This document shows positions 45,123 through 53,773 of a DNA stretch of 64,000 nucleotides, one piece after another. The notes beneath the pieces were generated by a model. That model searched no databases. It had not been told where the DNA came from and saw only the letters and a program-made list of their open reading frames with translations. Both the position numbers and the translations under genes were made by a program. This DNA comes from a virus. Numbering within the stretch: position 1 is the stretch's first letter; every line of letters begins with the position of its first letter. The stretch covers positions 1 through 64,000 of the IMG/VR virus record IMGVR_UViG_3300005915_001138. One strand, 5' to 3'.

Positions 45123-46148
45123 TTATAGTTCGCCTGATAGGAGGCTAGAAACTCTATGAAACATACTTCCTTTGACGTATGTCCAGAAGTGAGCCTTCAG
45201 CTCATCTGGATAAGTTGTTTCATAAATACCCGCCAATGAAATCCTACCTCCACCCATTCCTTGTTTTCCTCCACCACTCGCCTTTGTGTTGGTGGCCTTC
45301 TGGCAGAATGTATTAACATCTAACGATGAATTTTTACTTCTAACACTAAAGACAAGACTGGTTCCTATTATTCCAAATATGAATACCGTGTCGATTCCTT
45401 GTTTCCGAAGAAGCCTATCCGCAATCATAGGAATCACATCCCGCCTGGCATCACTAATAATCCCCGTCCCACCAATAAAAAACGTATCATCTTCTATAAA
45501 ATTATCTGGCTCAAATACTTTTCGTTCAAGATCAAAGTAATAAGTAGGGAGTGGATAATTGAGAAAAGTATCTAACTTTTTCTTATCTACATTTTGAACT
45601 AGTTCTTGATATGCTGCCTGATCTCTATTGGTTACAGTAGGCTCGATTAGAAAATTAGTATCTGTAACTATACCACAAACTAGGGCAGTTCTTATTGATT
45701 GATCTTCATCCAATTCTATTAAATTGAGAGCTTTCATATGTTCCCACATGAAAGTACAAGTCGATCCTATTTCTTCTATTTGAGAATTGGCCGCGTTACT
45801 ATCTCCAGACCTATGGTGATCTATTGTTAAAATTGACTCATCTGGAAATGAATTCTTTGTTGTAGTATCTAAAATTATTACAAAATCGAATTCATCTTTT
45901 TTATATTCTTCTACCTTGATGAGAGGAATTGATAATATATTAACCATCGTTTGATTTTGTAAATGACTAACCTCACCTTCTAAAAATATAGTTGGATGAA
46001 TCCCAAATTTATTTGATAATATAAACTTCATACATATGGCTGCACCTAATGAATCAGGATCGGGATTTCTATGCATGAAAATTGCAGCCGACTTACCTAC
46101 AGAATTTTCAAAAATCCCTTCTAAAACATTTTTGCTATCTTCCTCTAT
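45123..46148 (-). CDS. DHH/DHHA1 phosphoesterase (NrnA-like), non-AUG start likely
   Basis: NrnA-type enzymes degrade oligoribonucleotides, pAp and some cyclic dinucleotide products. Visible motifs are HRNPDPDSLGAA (motif I), ILDTT (II), TIDHHRSGD (DHH, III), a later IVTDTNFL, and GGGKQGMGGG in the DHHA1 domain. The first ATG (46076) would remove the strand AAIF that precedes motif I. The frame continues upstream to a stop at 46158-46160 with no ATG, GTG or TTG, but AGGAG lies before an ATA at 46148. I therefore favour an unusual start; the ATG gives 317 residues. It is the last gene of the NAD operon-like series. Confidence 0.75.
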   Translation of the reverse strand: MEEDSKNVLEGIFENSVGKSAAIFMHRNPDPDSLGAAICMKFILSNKFGIHPTIFLEGEVSHLQNQTMVNILSIPLIKVEEYKKDEFDFVIILDTTTKNSFPDESILTIDHHRSGDSNAANSQIEEIGSTCTFMWEHMKALNLIELDEDQSIRTALVCGIVTDTNFLIEPTVTNRDQAAYQELVQNVDKKKLDTFLNYPLPTYYFDLERKVFEPDNFIEDDTFFIGGTGIISDARRDVIPMIADRLLRKQGIDTVFIFGIIGTSLVFSVRSKNSSLDVNTFCQKATNTKASGGGKQGMGGGRISLAGIYETTYPDELKAHFWTYVKGSMFHRVSSLLSGEL

Positions 46149-46157
46149 GACATTCTC

Positions 46158-46532
46158 CTATAATGGTTCCGCTCCAGCTAATTCTTTAAATCGTTTGTAA
46201 TTGACAGTACCCTTTATCAACGTAGTTGCGTCTTCCTCATCTTCTAATCTCTTCGCAACAACTGCTGCAATCTTCATCATCTTAGTCATTATCATTAAAT
46301 CCCCGCCACGGAACACTGCAGTCGGCTCACACAAAGAAACCTTCGCTTGTTCTCTCATACTTCTAACCCCATTTTTTACCACAAATATTGGTTTGGTTAT
46401 ATTTATTTCTCGAATTTCATTTGCTTCTGGTAAGTAAACTTTAAATAATATTCCGTATCTCGTTTTGAATCCGAAATAAGAAAGACTGGTTTCAGTTTTA
46501 ATCGGTGGAAAAATCTCCGTCTTGGTTCCCAT
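46158..46532 (-). CDS. Hypothetical protein
   Basis: 124 residues from the ATG at 46532, chosen for GAGAGGA 8 bases upstream; an in-frame ATG at 46583 is less likely because it lies deep in the previous gene. It has a strand-rich N-terminal part (SLSYFGFKTRYGILFKVYLP) and a helical middle (DLMIMTKMMKIAAVVAKRL). The frame overlaps the upstream gene by 35 bases. No family recognised. Confidence 0.55.
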   Translation of the reverse strand: MGTKTEIFPPIKTETSLSYFGFKTRYGILFKVYLPEANEIREINITKPIFVVKNGVRSMREQAKVSLCEPTAVFRGGDLMIMTKMMKIAAVVAKRLEDEEDATTLIKGTVNYKRFKELAGAEPL

Positions 46533-46806
46533 TGGCGTTGTCCTCTCGTTGTTGGGATAGTAATTCAAATATCCGTTCTTCAATTATAGGGGTGATCTCA
46601 GCTTCCATATCATCCATTAGTTGATCCAATAATAAAGCTGCTTCAGAAATATCTATTTCTTCATTATGTTCACTATGTCTTTTATAAATATCAATTATAT
46701 CTTTTGGTTCAAAAATTATTATATGTGCCGGTCTTATTATTTTTAATGTTACTTCTTCCTCTACATCTAATGCAAGTTTTATTAATTCGTCCCGCTCTTT
46801 GTTCAT
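46498..46806 (-). CDS. Hypothetical acidic protein
   Basis: 102 residues, helical and acidic (MNKERDELIKLALDVEEEV; ISEAALLLDQLMDDMEAEI), with a polar tail (EDNANGNQDGDFSTD). Its ATG overlaps the stop of the upstream zinc protein (ATGA), a sign of coupling. No family recognised. Confidence 0.55.
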   Translation of the reverse strand: MNKERDELIKLALDVEEEVTLKIIRPAHIIIFEPKDIIDIYKRHSEHNEEIDISEAALLLDQLMDDMEAEITPIIEERIFELLSQQREDNANGNQDGDFSTD

Positions 46807-46967
46807 TGAAAATCCTCTGGTTCAGTTTCATTCATCACCGCTTTAACCGTTTTTAATTTGGGGCCACTTGTTATTAGTTCTGATCCACACATATGACAAT
46901 TAAATGGTTCCCCGGAATCCTCTATTTCTTTAGAGGTATATGGTTCATTACAATTAGGACAATTCAT
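46803..46967 (-). CDS. Small zinc-ribbon protein (54 residues)
   Basis: Two Cys pairs (MNCPNCNE and FNCHMCGSE) about 20 residues apart form a likely zinc ribbon, followed by a charged tail. Both ends overlap neighbours in ATGA form (with the NadE stop upstream and the 102-residue gene downstream), which strongly supports a real gene despite its size. Function unknown. Confidence 0.7.
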   Translation of the reverse strand: MNCPNCNEPYTSKEIEDSGEPFNCHMCGSELITSGPKLKTVKAVMNETEPEDFQ

Positions 46968-48895
46968 AACTTCCCTTCTAGTGACTCAAGATCTTCCTCT
47001 AGTACTTGGAGTACTGGGAATCTGAATCCAGTTTTTGGATCGAGATCGAAGTCCATTACTCTTGGACCCACTGGATGCTGGTCTCTCTTCCATTGATTTT
47101 TAACTAACATCTGAATAAATCGTTTACAATATTTAGTCAGCTTTCCAAATATATAAAAATCAACTTCGTACATCACCTTCAGAATTTCTAAACATTCTAT
47201 TATTGGTCTTCTTTCTTTTATATATAATACTAGTAAATTATCCAATACTTGATATGGCATTAGATCATCTTCATCTGTTTGATCTGGTTCCAGTTCTGCA
47301 CTTGGTTTCATATTCAATATTTCTCGAATGGCTTTTGAAATAGGATTCCCCATTGGTTTGTATACAATGGTTCTGTCAACTAGAATGGAATTAACCATAG
47401 TCTTCGGAACATTTGTTAGGAGTGAATACCCGCCTTGATTGTCTCCACCGGTCGTACAATATCCCACAGCAGTTTCACTCATATTCGCAGTTACTATTAC
47501 TAATCCACCTATTGCATTTGCCCAGTTGAGCATGAATGCCCCACGAACTCTTGCCTGTGTATTTTGCATAGTGATTCGATCCAACGGAGGATTATCAAGA
47601 TTAGAACTTTTCTTTAACATATCATGCGCGAATGTGTTTGATATATCAGATGCTTCGTCAATATTAACTACTTCAATCGGAATACATAGTGCCCCAGCTA
47701 AAGCAATTGCTGCTTGTTTTGTTCTGTCACTACTATTTCTACTATGATCTAAATACACTGTCTTTATTATTTCGGATGGGAGTTTACCCATGCTATGAAC
47801 TGCAGTATGGGCAGCCAATAGACATAATGCGCTATCTCTACCTCCAGATAGACCAATTAGGATATGATTAAAACAACCAGCCTTAATAAAATAATCTCTT
47901 AACGCAAGAGATAATGCCTTAAATATTTGGCGTTCATCTATTGCAGAAGAGTAATGTGCTTCTTTGTATCTATCGCATTCTAGCATTTCTTTTATCAGTT
48001 GATAATTTGTTAAAATAGGTTTGGTATATTCGCTATGGATCCGCGACATATGTTTCGATTTTATAGATTTCCATGTATTGTTTTCTCTTCTTTGTCTTCT
48101 TATCTTATCAAAATCTACTACGGCAGTGTTAATAGTAAACGCAGCATCACTAAGTATTTTCCCAGCAGACAATATACCATCCGGAGATGCGATGATTCCA
48201 CCACCATCGAATACAGTCCTGCCTTCGTCTAATCCTAATTGATTTGCATATGCATATACGCATATATTTTTTTGTGCAGTTGTCTGAATCAATTTCATTC
48301 TAGATACATTCTTTTGTGGTGAGAATGGAGAAGCACTACCATTGACAACGAGTACGGCTCCATTTTCTCCACTAACTGCTTGAGAAACAGTCTGGGAATT
48401 CGCCCAAACATCTTCACATATTTCCCCAAATATTTTAACCCCACCAATTTCTATAATATTATGACCTAAGTATCCATATAAATCATGATGTATGCTATCT
48501 TCTCCATCATACGGAGACCAATTTCTTGTTTCATAAAATATATTATAACTTGGTAGGTGGGCTTTTAGAAATCCCCCACAATACTTTCTACCACAAATAC
48601 AAACCATTCCATTATATATTTTTCCATCTGCGAATATCGGAAGACCAACAAACACAGTAACTTTAGAACAATGCTCTTTTATTTTTCGCATAGCTTCTTC
48701 GCACTTCAATTCAATATCATCCCAAAGAACTCGGTCCCCCAGACTATATCCGGTTACTCCCAACTCTGGAGTTACTAGAATCTGTACACCTTGTCTCTCG
48801 GCAAGTTTAATTGCACTAATTATTCTATTCACATTCCCTTCGAAATCACCCACTAATGTTGAGATACATGTTGTGCCAATTTTACATAATTGCAT
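46964..48895 (-). CDS. nadE: Glutamine-dependent NAD+ synthetase
   Basis: It amidates nicotinate adenine dinucleotide to NAD+, using ammonia from glutamine. The 643-residue protein (start ATG 48895, GGAGG 8 bases upstream) has the two-domain form. The glutaminase (nitrilase) domain shows Glu (VTPELGVTGYSLGD), Lys (LKAHLPSYNIF) and Cys (FGEICEDVW). The synthetase domain has the P-loop LIGLSGGRDSALCLLAA and TANMSETAVGYCTTGGDNQGG-type residues. All key residues are present. It follows the NAPRT gene by 1 base, so the two are coupled, and it supplies the last step of the pathway encoded here. Confidence 0.9.
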   Translation of the reverse strand: MQLCKIGTTCISTLVGDFEGNVNRIISAIKLAERQGVQILVTPELGVTGYSLGDRVLWDDIELKCEEAMRKIKEHCSKVTVFVGLPIFADGKIYNGMVCICGRKYCGGFLKAHLPSYNIFYETRNWSPYDGEDSIHHDLYGYLGHNIIEIGGVKIFGEICEDVWANSQTVSQAVSGENGAVLVVNGSASPFSPQKNVSRMKLIQTTAQKNICVYAYANQLGLDEGRTVFDGGGIIASPDGILSAGKILSDAAFTINTAVVDFDKIRRQRRENNTWKSIKSKHMSRIHSEYTKPILTNYQLIKEMLECDRYKEAHYSSAIDERQIFKALSLALRDYFIKAGCFNHILIGLSGGRDSALCLLAAHTAVHSMGKLPSEIIKTVYLDHSRNSSDRTKQAAIALAGALCIPIEVVNIDEASDISNTFAHDMLKKSSNLDNPPLDRITMQNTQARVRGAFMLNWANAIGGLVIVTANMSETAVGYCTTGGDNQGGYSLLTNVPKTMVNSILVDRTIVYKPMGNPISKAIREILNMKPSAELEPDQTDEDDLMPYQVLDNLLVLYIKERRPIIECLEILKVMYEVDFYIFGKLTKYCKRFIQMLVKNQWKRDQHPVGPRVMDFDLDPKTGFRFPVLQVLEEDLESLEGKL

Positions 48896-48896
48896 A

Positions 48897-50435
48897 TTAT
48901 CCCTCCATATCTTGTGCCTCTTGCAAGAGCCGTTTCTTTGTTTCACCTAATCCAGTTGAAAGAGCTACCTTATAATATTCAGGATTTAGAAGTCTCTTGA
49001 ATTCATCATCCAATCTATCTAGATGAAGTATTACATCGGTTCTTATTTGTGCAATAGTTCTAGTATCTACGTTGACAGTCGATCCATTTACAAAAACATC
49101 ATCTAATAGATTCACCCTTTTATGGGCTCCTCTTATTTTTACTTCCTTCCAGAGATTGGTTGCGTCAGTTACAACAACAGTTCCAACTCCGGCGACATTC
49201 TTCGCTTCCCCTTGTTCGTATATCACATCCCCAATTGGTGAATCAGTTTCATCCAAAAATCGAACGACATCGTGACGCCCAGGGTTTGTTATTTTGTCTA
49301 TATTTGATGAAACTTTTATTTTAGGAGCCCAAGTTTCTCCCTCCTTCACTGCTACCAATTTGTAGACTCCGCCAAGAGCTGGTTGATCATATGCTGTAGT
49401 GAGTTTTGTTCCAACTCCCCAAGCATTAATTTTGGCACCTTGTCTCTTAAGATCTGCAATCAAATGTTCGTCAAGGTCATTCGATGCGACAATGAGAGGA
49501 TCTTTGAACCCTGCATCTACAAACATCTGGTGTGCTTGTTTACTTAGCTTTGCAAGGTCACCGGAGTCTAATCGTATTGCTGGTCTAATCATCGGATTGT
49601 GTTTTGCCAGTTCTTTAAATACTGTTATTGCATTTGGTACACCTGATCTAATAGTGTCGTATGTATCTACTAACAGCGCACAACTTTCTGGAAAGGTATC
49701 AGCATATGCTCGGAACGATTCAATCTCAGTATCGAAGATCATTACCCATGAGTGAGCCATTGTTCCTTTGACTGGAATTCCGAAGTATTTATGTGCAAGA
49801 GTATTTGATGTTGATGAACAACCACCAATGTATTGTGCGCGCGATGAAGATAGAGCACCATCGGGGCCTTGTGCTCTTCTCAATCCCATGTCAAGTACCA
49901 TTTCATGGTTAGCTGCTCTTACCATTCTGGCAGCTTTTGTCGCTATTAAAGTTTGAAAATTAAGAAAATTAAGGAGGGCACTCTCAATTAATTGACACTG
50001 AATTAATGGACCTGAAACTTGGACTAGGGGCTCGCCAGGGAAAACAAGTGTTCCCTCTTTAGCAGCCCTGACCGTGAGTTTCAGCTCCATATTTTTCAAG
50101 TAATTTAGATATTCGCCTGTAAACATTTTAGTACGTTCTAAAGTATATATGTCATCCTCAGTGAATCTGAAGTGCGTGAGATACTTGAGAACAGATTGGA
50201 TTCCACAGAAGACACCAACTCCATTGTGCTCAGGAAGACCTCTGAAGAAATATTCAAAGCATGATTCATCTTCTGCTTTGCCAGTCTTAAAAAACCCTGC
50301 ACCCATTGTTAATTCGTAGAAGTCTGTAAGTAATGCCAGTCCGCGTCTATCAACCCATGGATTGGAACTTTCTCCACTCGTCGCGTCAACAACCTTGGAA
50401 GACATACCATCCTCCATACCAGGTGGTGCTTTCAT
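48897..50435 (-). CDS. pncB: Nicotinate phosphoribosyltransferase
   Basis: It converts nicotinate and PRPP to nicotinate mononucleotide. The 512-residue protein (start ATG 50435, with GAAAGGAT upstream) shows nicotinate-type motifs: LLTDFYELTMGAGFF near the N-terminus, MGLRRAQGPDGALSSSRA, HSWVMIF, IRLDSGDLAKLSKQA and VGTKLTTAYDQPALGG. The start TDFYELTM favours nicotinate over nicotinamide (NAMPT) as substrate. It is separated from the upstream genes by a terminator and begins the NAPRT-NadE-DHH transcription block. Confidence 0.88.
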   Translation of the reverse strand: MKAPPGMEDGMSSKVVDATSGESSNPWVDRRGLALLTDFYELTMGAGFFKTGKAEDESCFEYFFRGLPEHNGVGVFCGIQSVLKYLTHFRFTEDDIYTLERTKMFTGEYLNYLKNMELKLTVRAAKEGTLVFPGEPLVQVSGPLIQCQLIESALLNFLNFQTLIATKAARMVRAANHEMVLDMGLRRAQGPDGALSSSRAQYIGGCSSTSNTLAHKYFGIPVKGTMAHSWVMIFDTEIESFRAYADTFPESCALLVDTYDTIRSGVPNAITVFKELAKHNPMIRPAIRLDSGDLAKLSKQAHQMFVDAGFKDPLIVASNDLDEHLIADLKRQGAKINAWGVGTKLTTAYDQPALGGVYKLVAVKEGETWAPKIKVSSNIDKITNPGRHDVVRFLDETDSPIGDVIYEQGEAKNVAGVGTVVVTDATNLWKEVKIRGAHKRVNLLDDVFVNGSTVNVDTRTIAQIRTDVILHLDRLDDEFKRLLNPEYYKVALSTGLGETKKRLLQEAQDMEG

Positions 50436-50455
50436 ATCCTTTCCTTTCAAAAAAT

Positions 50456-50489
50456 GAGAGGCCCAATCAATATCTGTTTAGGGCCTCTC
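50456..50489 (-). terminator. Terminator between the ATPase block and the NAPRT gene
   Basis: On the minus strand GAGAGGCCC and GGGCCTCTC pair over 9 bases and are followed by ATTTTTTG, a classic intrinsic terminator. Confidence 0.85.
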
Positions 50490-50516
50490 TCCTCTTGTCT
50501 TACGCATGTATGAATA

Positions 50517-50987
50517 TCAATCCTGTGAGGACTCAATATTTTTAACGAGCAATTCCTGCAACTCTGCATTCTCTTGCTCGAGATTGGTAGTCTTCTCCTC
50601 CAGCTCCATCAACCGTTCTTTCGATAATTCTAGTAAACTTCTTAACTTATCGACATTAGGTATTTGTAAATAATGAAATGATCTATATACTATCCAAATT
50701 ATTACTGTCGATATGGATACGACAGCGAACCAGGAGATAATAAAATCTGCAATAAAGTTAGAGTACGTAACTCTTAGTCCTGATATTCCTACTAGAAATA
50801 ATGCCACCCAATGTGACATACAATATGAACAGTTGAACAATTCATCTATTTTACTATCCCGTCCAAATCTCTTCTCAACGAAATCTCTTATCGGAGAGAA
50901 TATGACAGACTTAGTAATAGTCAGAGAAATTGAACCGACTGCTAGGCACACCCAAATAGCAGCTACTAAGTTTTCAATAACCATCAT
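50517..50987 (-). CDS. DUF1360-like membrane protein with C-terminal coiled coil
   Basis: About 156 residues. The start is at one of two ATGs (50987 or 50984) overlapping the upstream stop. Hydrophobic segments (ENLVAAIWVCLAVGSISLTI; WVALFLVGISGL; ISWFAVVSISTVIIWIVY) and the motif FNCSYCMSHWVALFL match DUF1360, small membrane proteins first seen in sporulating bacteria and also found in phages. A coiled coil (KLRSLLELSKERLMELEEK) follows. Function unknown. A terminator follows. Confidence 0.6.
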   Translation of the reverse strand: MMVIENLVAAIWVCLAVGSISLTITKSVIFSPIRDFVEKRFGRDSKIDELFNCSYCMSHWVALFLVGISGLRVTYSNFIADFIISWFAVVSISTVIIWIVYRSFHYLQIPNVDKLRSLLELSKERLMELEEKTTNLEQENAELQELLVKNIESSQD

Positions 50988-51228
50988 CACTGTCACAACA
51001 ATTGCTACCACAGCAGCTGGACCTCTTCGCCTCCCACTCCCTGGCCAGCTCCTCTTTCAAATCCGAAGAACCTGACAAAGCTTCATCTATAGCACCAAGC
51101 ACATCGCCGCCAGGTATTCCAGCCTTTGTTGTTTTGAATTGTCCAGTATGAGTAGATGTCTTAAGTGGAGCAGAACTTACCCCAGACGATTGTTTGGTAC
51201 GTTTCTTGGTAGCTTGCGCCCGAGCCAT
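50974..51228 (-). CDS. Small hypothetical protein with C-terminal Cys pairs
   Basis: 84 residues, basic at the N-terminus (MARAQATKKRTKQSSG) and ending in CCGSNCCDSDDGY. It lies 3 bases after the AAA+ ATPase. The flexible polar body and position invite comparison with Pup-like tags that work with ARC/Mpa ATPases, but the C-terminus lacks GGQ or GGE, so that is not supported. Confidence 0.55.
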   Translation of the reverse strand: MARAQATKKRTKQSSGVSSAPLKTSTHTGQFKTTKAGIPGGDVLGAIDEALSGSSDLKEELAREWEAKRSSCCGSNCCDSDDGY

Positions 51229-51231
51229 AAC

Positions 51232-52701
51232 TTATATCACTCTCTCTACGCTGGCCACACCACTCACTTTTCCACCCATTAATTCTTTAACTTCGGTCTT
51301 AAGACCCAATCCTTTATTTTCAACAATCGCATCTTCAATGGCTTCTTTAATATCCCCCTCAGTGATCCCCGAAGGTTTCCCTGATTCGATGTCGCGTCTG
51401 ATCGCGATACCAGTTGCCTTCTCGACAAGGGTGGCGATCATAGCTCCATTCAAGACATGCTTCATGCGAAGGAATCTTGATCCGCCATCTTTCATCACAA
51501 TTTTCTTCAACTTCAATTCGTCATCGAAAAGCATTTCGCATGCCAGTTCTACCAATGTTTCACTTTTAGTTTTCTTGGCAAGTGGTTTGTTCCGAAGATG
51601 GATTCCGAAGATACTGCTTGCTTCGGTTAATCTTGGTCTTGGAATCTCAATCTTTCTATCGACACGACCATCTCTTGTGACGGCTGGGTCGAGCATGTCG
51701 GGTCTATTAGTTGCCATTATTACTATTGCATGGGATTCATCGAGACCGTCCATCTCAGACAAGAACATGGGAACGATTGTTCTATCCATGTCCGAACTGA
51801 TACCTGATCCTCTTCTATTCATAATGGACTCGGCCTCATCTATGAACAGAACGGCAGGATATCCGTGTTCTTTGTGGTGCTCTCTGGCGCGTTGGAAGAG
51901 TCCGCGAATGACTGCTTCTGATTCACCTACCCACTTACTGAGGATCTCAGGACCCTTAACATATATCAATGCCGTATTCGTTGTCTCCGCTCCATGCGTG
52001 GCAGCAATGGATGATACAGCTGCTTTTGCAAGAAGTGTTTTGCCGCAACCAGGAGGACCCCATAATAGGATTCCTTTTGCAGGCGACTTGGAGTAGTGTG
52101 CGAAAATTTCCCTGTATTGATATGGCAACTCGAGAGCTTCTCTCATAGAGAGTTTCGCATCTTCGAGCCCACCGATATCATCCCAGGTGACTGCCGTCTC
52201 GCCTGAGAACTTGAACTGCTCATCGTCTTTTCCAAGGTTTCGCACTATGATATTTCTTGTCAGATCTAATTGAACTCTGTCGCCTTTTTCATGTTTGAAT
52301 AATTTATTATATGTTACTACTTTCACTGTACCACCAACATCAACTTCTACTGTGTTGTTATCAATCACTCTTTTAATTAATGCAATTTCTCCGATTGTCG
52401 CGCAGCCGGAAGGGCCGATGATTTGCTTCGACATGGATTCTACTTGTACTACGTCACCAATTACGATAGTGTCTTTCATATGGGCTGGAATCAATACGTC
52501 TATTATTGATTCACCTGTTGCTAATGAACAGACCCCACTCTCCAAATCGACACTCTGAACTGTACTCACTGAAAGAGGAGGAGTCGTTATCTCCACAAGC
52601 CTCGCCTCAAGAGCTATTATTGTTTCTTTGGCTTCTTCGAGCACACTTTCTAGTTGCTCGTTTTTGGCCATCACGGAATTCATTTGACTAGCCGTAGGCA
52701 T
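51232..52701 (-). CDS. ARC/Mpa-like AAA+ ATPase
   Basis: 489 residues with the layout of proteasomal ATPases of the ARC/Mpa/PAN group. A coiled coil (about 8-40) is followed by two consecutive OB-like domains (about 48-98 and 100-157) and an AAA+ domain with Walker A GPPGCGKT (215-222), Walker B VLFIDEAES (about 284) and ATNRPDMLDPAVTRDGRVDRKIE. Double OB domains are characteristic of ARC/Mpa. The C-terminus (ASVERVI) lacks a clear HbYX motif. Such rings unfold proteins for a protease or remodel complexes. No proteasome subunit is in the window. It sits directly after the NMN adenylyltransferase gene. Confidence 0.8.
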   Translation of the reverse strand: MPTASQMNSVMAKNEQLESVLEEAKETIIALEARLVEITTPPLSVSTVQSVDLESGVCSLATGESIIDVLIPAHMKDTIVIGDVVQVESMSKQIIGPSGCATIGEIALIKRVIDNNTVEVDVGGTVKVVTYNKLFKHEKGDRVQLDLTRNIIVRNLGKDDEQFKFSGETAVTWDDIGGLEDAKLSMREALELPYQYREIFAHYSKSPAKGILLWGPPGCGKTLLAKAAVSSIAATHGAETTNTALIYVKGPEILSKWVGESEAVIRGLFQRAREHHKEHGYPAVLFIDEAESIMNRRGSGISSDMDRTIVPMFLSEMDGLDESHAIVIMATNRPDMLDPAVTRDGRVDRKIEIPRPRLTEASSIFGIHLRNKPLAKKTKSETLVELACEMLFDDELKLKKIVMKDGGSRFLRMKHVLNGAMIATLVEKATGIAIRRDIESGKPSGITEGDIKEAIEDAIVENKGLGLKTEVKELMGGKVSGVASVERVI

Positions 52702-52734
52702 ATATAATGTCCTTCCCTACTTTGGGTTTTGCGT

Positions 52735-53280
52735 TTACATAGACAAAAGGATTTTTAGGTTTTGTTCGAAATCAGTTAATACATGAGGAATAATTCTCGG
52801 ATCAAGGAGTCCTCCTAATTGATCATGTTCCTCACGCAACAGATGTTTTCTTATATCTTCTCCGGCTACATCATAAGAGCCAGGCCCAGTTCTATTTACT
52901 ATCTTAAATCTCATATCATTATTAACAAAGAAACTAATATCAAATTCACTTCCACTATAAAATATTGGATGAACATCTTGCCCATAAAAAGCTAATTTAA
53001 TTGTATCTTTTAGTTCGGCAAGCCACTCAGCCAAGTCATCAAGAAAGTTTCTTCCACCATGATCCCCCAATCCTATTAGACGGGCAGTTTCCCCATACAC
53101 CATTCTAATGTACGATGTCCTCTGCCTGTAAGAAAATATGTTTCTATGAGTAATAATTTCATTTGAACTTCCTAGTATTATAAGATAATCTCGGCCATAG
53201 TCTAATCTCATTTTTTCTATAACATGTTGGTGTCCTAAATGAATAGGGCACATTCTTCCTAGGAACACTCCGACATCCAT
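52735..53280 (-). CDS. Nicotinamide/nicotinate mononucleotide adenylyltransferase
   Basis: It joins NMN or NaMN with ATP to give NAD+ or NaAD. The 181-residue protein has FLGRMCPIHLGHQHVIEKM (HxGH nucleotidyltransferase motif, residues 7-25), a SYRQRTSYIRM segment and DVAGEDIRKHLL, the counterpart of the ISSTxxR motif. The size fits NadM/NadR-type enzymes. With NAPRT and NadE in the same strand this completes a nicotinate-to-NAD+ route. AAAGGAT precedes the ATG, and a tRNA-Ser gene is directly upstream. Confidence 0.8.
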   Translation of the reverse strand: MDVGVFLGRMCPIHLGHQHVIEKMRLDYGRDYLIILGSSNEIITHRNIFSYRQRTSYIRMVYGETARLIGLGDHGGRNFLDDLAEWLAELKDTIKLAFYGQDVHPIFYSGSEFDISFFVNNDMRFKIVNRTGPGSYDVAGEDIRKHLLREEHDQLGGLLDPRIIPHVLTDFEQNLKILLSM

Positions 53281-53302
53281 GACAATATCCTTTCTATAAA
53301 TA

Positions 53303-53386
53303 TGGCGGAGGAGGAGGGACTCGAACCCCCAAGCCCGAAGGCGGCGGTTTTCAAGACCGCTGCGTTACCAATTACGCTACTCCTCC
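53303..53386 (-). tRNA. tRNA-Ser (TGA)
   Basis: 84 bases with CCA encoded. Acceptor GGAGGAG/CTCCTCC, D-arm GCGT/ACGC, anticodon stem GCGGT/ACCGC with loop CTTGAAA (anticodon TGA), long class II variable arm (CGCCTTCGGGCTT-type) and T-loop TTCGAGT. The long variable arm and the anticodon both indicate serine. Confidence 0.93.
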
Positions 53387-53397
53387 TAGAAATCGAA

Positions 53398-53568
53398 TTA
53401 CATTTTCATCTTTTGTTCCAACTCTTCTGGTGTCAAAATATTTTCCAGGATGGCTACATAGATTGCTTTATATATTTCGAAGTAAGTGTCTCTTATTTTC
53501 TTGATGAATCTTATGAGGATATCCCCAATAAGGGTTTCGATAACAGAGAAAGGCCAGGTCGCTAACAT
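53398..53568 (-). CDS. Small amphipathic hypothetical protein (56 residues)
   Basis: ATG at 53568 has a near-perfect ribosome-binding site (GGGAGGATAT). The product is a single long amphipathic helix type (TLIGDILIRFIKKIRDTYFEIYKAIY), likely membrane-associated, with a charged C-terminus (TPEELEQKMKM). Not recognised. Confidence 0.6.
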   Translation of the reverse strand: MLATWPFSVIETLIGDILIRFIKKIRDTYFEIYKAIYVAILENILTPEELEQKMKM

Positions 53569-53578
53569 ATATCCTCCC

Positions 53579-53764
53579 TTACTGAGGTTTCTCCTGCTGT
53601 TCCATCTGTATTTCTAATTTCTTTAATTCGTGTCTCTGATTGTCACGATTCACATTTATAAATGCACAGGAGCCAATAAGCACAGAGATAACTATTGCAT
53701 ATGCTATATATTCTCCCATTGCTGCGAAGGCCGTGTACGCAGAATACTTATTATCATCCGACAT
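53579..53764 (-). CDS. Small single-pass membrane protein
   Basis: 61 residues: a polar N-terminus (MSDDNKYSAYTAFAAM), one transmembrane helix (about residues 18-38, IAYAIVISVLIGSCAFI) and a charged helical tail (RHELKKLEIQMEQQEKPQ). The architecture resembles a small inner-membrane or spanin/holin-regulator type, but no function can be assigned. Confidence 0.6.
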   Translation of the reverse strand: MSDDNKYSAYTAFAAMGEYIAYAIVISVLIGSCAFINVNRDNQRHELKKLEIQMEQQEKPQ

Positions 53765-53773
53765 TATTCCTCC

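Noticed and set aside
50974-51228. Pup-like tag for the neighbouring ARC/Mpa-like ATPase
   Set aside because: The size and disorder fit, but the C-terminus is DSDDGY and lacks GGQ or GGE.
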